Shown here piece after piece: positions 63,803 to 64,000 of a stretch of DNA of 64,000 nucleotides. How positions within the stretch are numbered: the stretch's first letter is position 1; each line of letters begins with the position of its first letter. Origin of the DNA: Tyto alba (taxonomy: Eukaryota > Chordata > Aves > Strigiformes > Tytonidae); NCBI RefSeq assembly GCF_018691265.1, contig NW_024881303.1, positions 11,401,777 through 11,465,776 on the forward strand, given 5' to 3'. The translations under genes were made by a program, and so were the position numbers. Below the pieces are notes generated by a model. That model saw nothing but the letters and a program-made list of their open reading frames with translations. It ran no database searches and was not told the origin of the DNA.

Positions 63803-64000
63803 CCATAGCTTGGAGGAATAAAAAGGGCAACTATAATGAGTTCAGGATAGGATAGAGGGCTTCCATAAATCTAATAAACCTTGATTTACTGTGAAATAGC
63901 AGAATCTGTTCATAAAGGAGGAGTTTGCATGGATTGATTAATTTTCAATTATGATACCTCAAGATTTGGCCATGATTCCAAAGACCTTAGGGAAAATTGT

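Larger units (their letters stand above)
62070..64000. other. Non-coding, no gene recognised
   Basis: AT-rich to the end of the window, with a tandem duplication and an A-rich tract listed separately. No open frame exceeds about 70 codons apart from those running in from the LTR. Confidence 0.55.

Noticed and set aside
1..64000. CRISPR arrays, tRNA genes, operons or bacterial-type systems
   Set aside because: No regularly spaced direct repeats with unique spacers, no tRNA B-box-like GGTTCGAxxCC found, and the sequence is clearly vertebrate.

Overview
This window looks like nuclear DNA from a bird. The best evidence is its mobile elements: CR1 LINE fragments (including a copy with a GDSL esterase-type ORF1 and a DHE-type endonuclease ORF2) and four solo LTRs of types I recognise from avian, especially neoavian, genomes. 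The background is AT-rich, with many homopolymer and short tandem tracts. I found no intact protein-coding gene, no convincing coding exon, no tRNA or rRNA and no CRISPR. The open frames here are short and mostly chance or repeat-derived, so the window is probably intergenic or lies inside a large intron.

Layout. 1-7847: unannotated non-coding DNA with one fossil at 3930-4301 (minus), a decayed reverse transcriptase whose signature blocks are of the RTE/L1-like kind rather than CR1. 7848-8903: solo LTR (minus). 8904-21212: quiet DNA with simple repeats and a 22-bp palindrome. 21213-26452: a rearranged cluster holding an old CR1 3' piece (minus), a 1.9-kb CR1 piece (plus) with broken ORF1 and ORF2, a 133-bp segment abutting the cut end of that CR1, another CR1 3' piece (minus), and at 26320-26452 an inverted copy of the 133-bp segment. 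26453-39384: quiet DNA with a candidate spliced exon (27553-27801), an interleaved inverted repeat A-B-A'-B' (36749-36865) and poly(A)/poly(T) tracts. 39385-39988: a complete 604-bp solo LTR (plus) with a 5-bp target-site duplication. 48861-49988 and 61082-62069: two more solo LTRs (minus), the second with a 5-bp target-site duplication.

No genes act together here. The history visible is retrotransposon insertion, recombination of proviruses down to solo LTRs, and at least two local events that copied short stretches in inverted orientation. The most notable observations are the A-B-A'-B' structure, the inverted 133-bp duplication flush with a CR1 breakpoint, and the non-CR1 LINE fossil. Repeat family assignments come from memory of family features, not from a database search.
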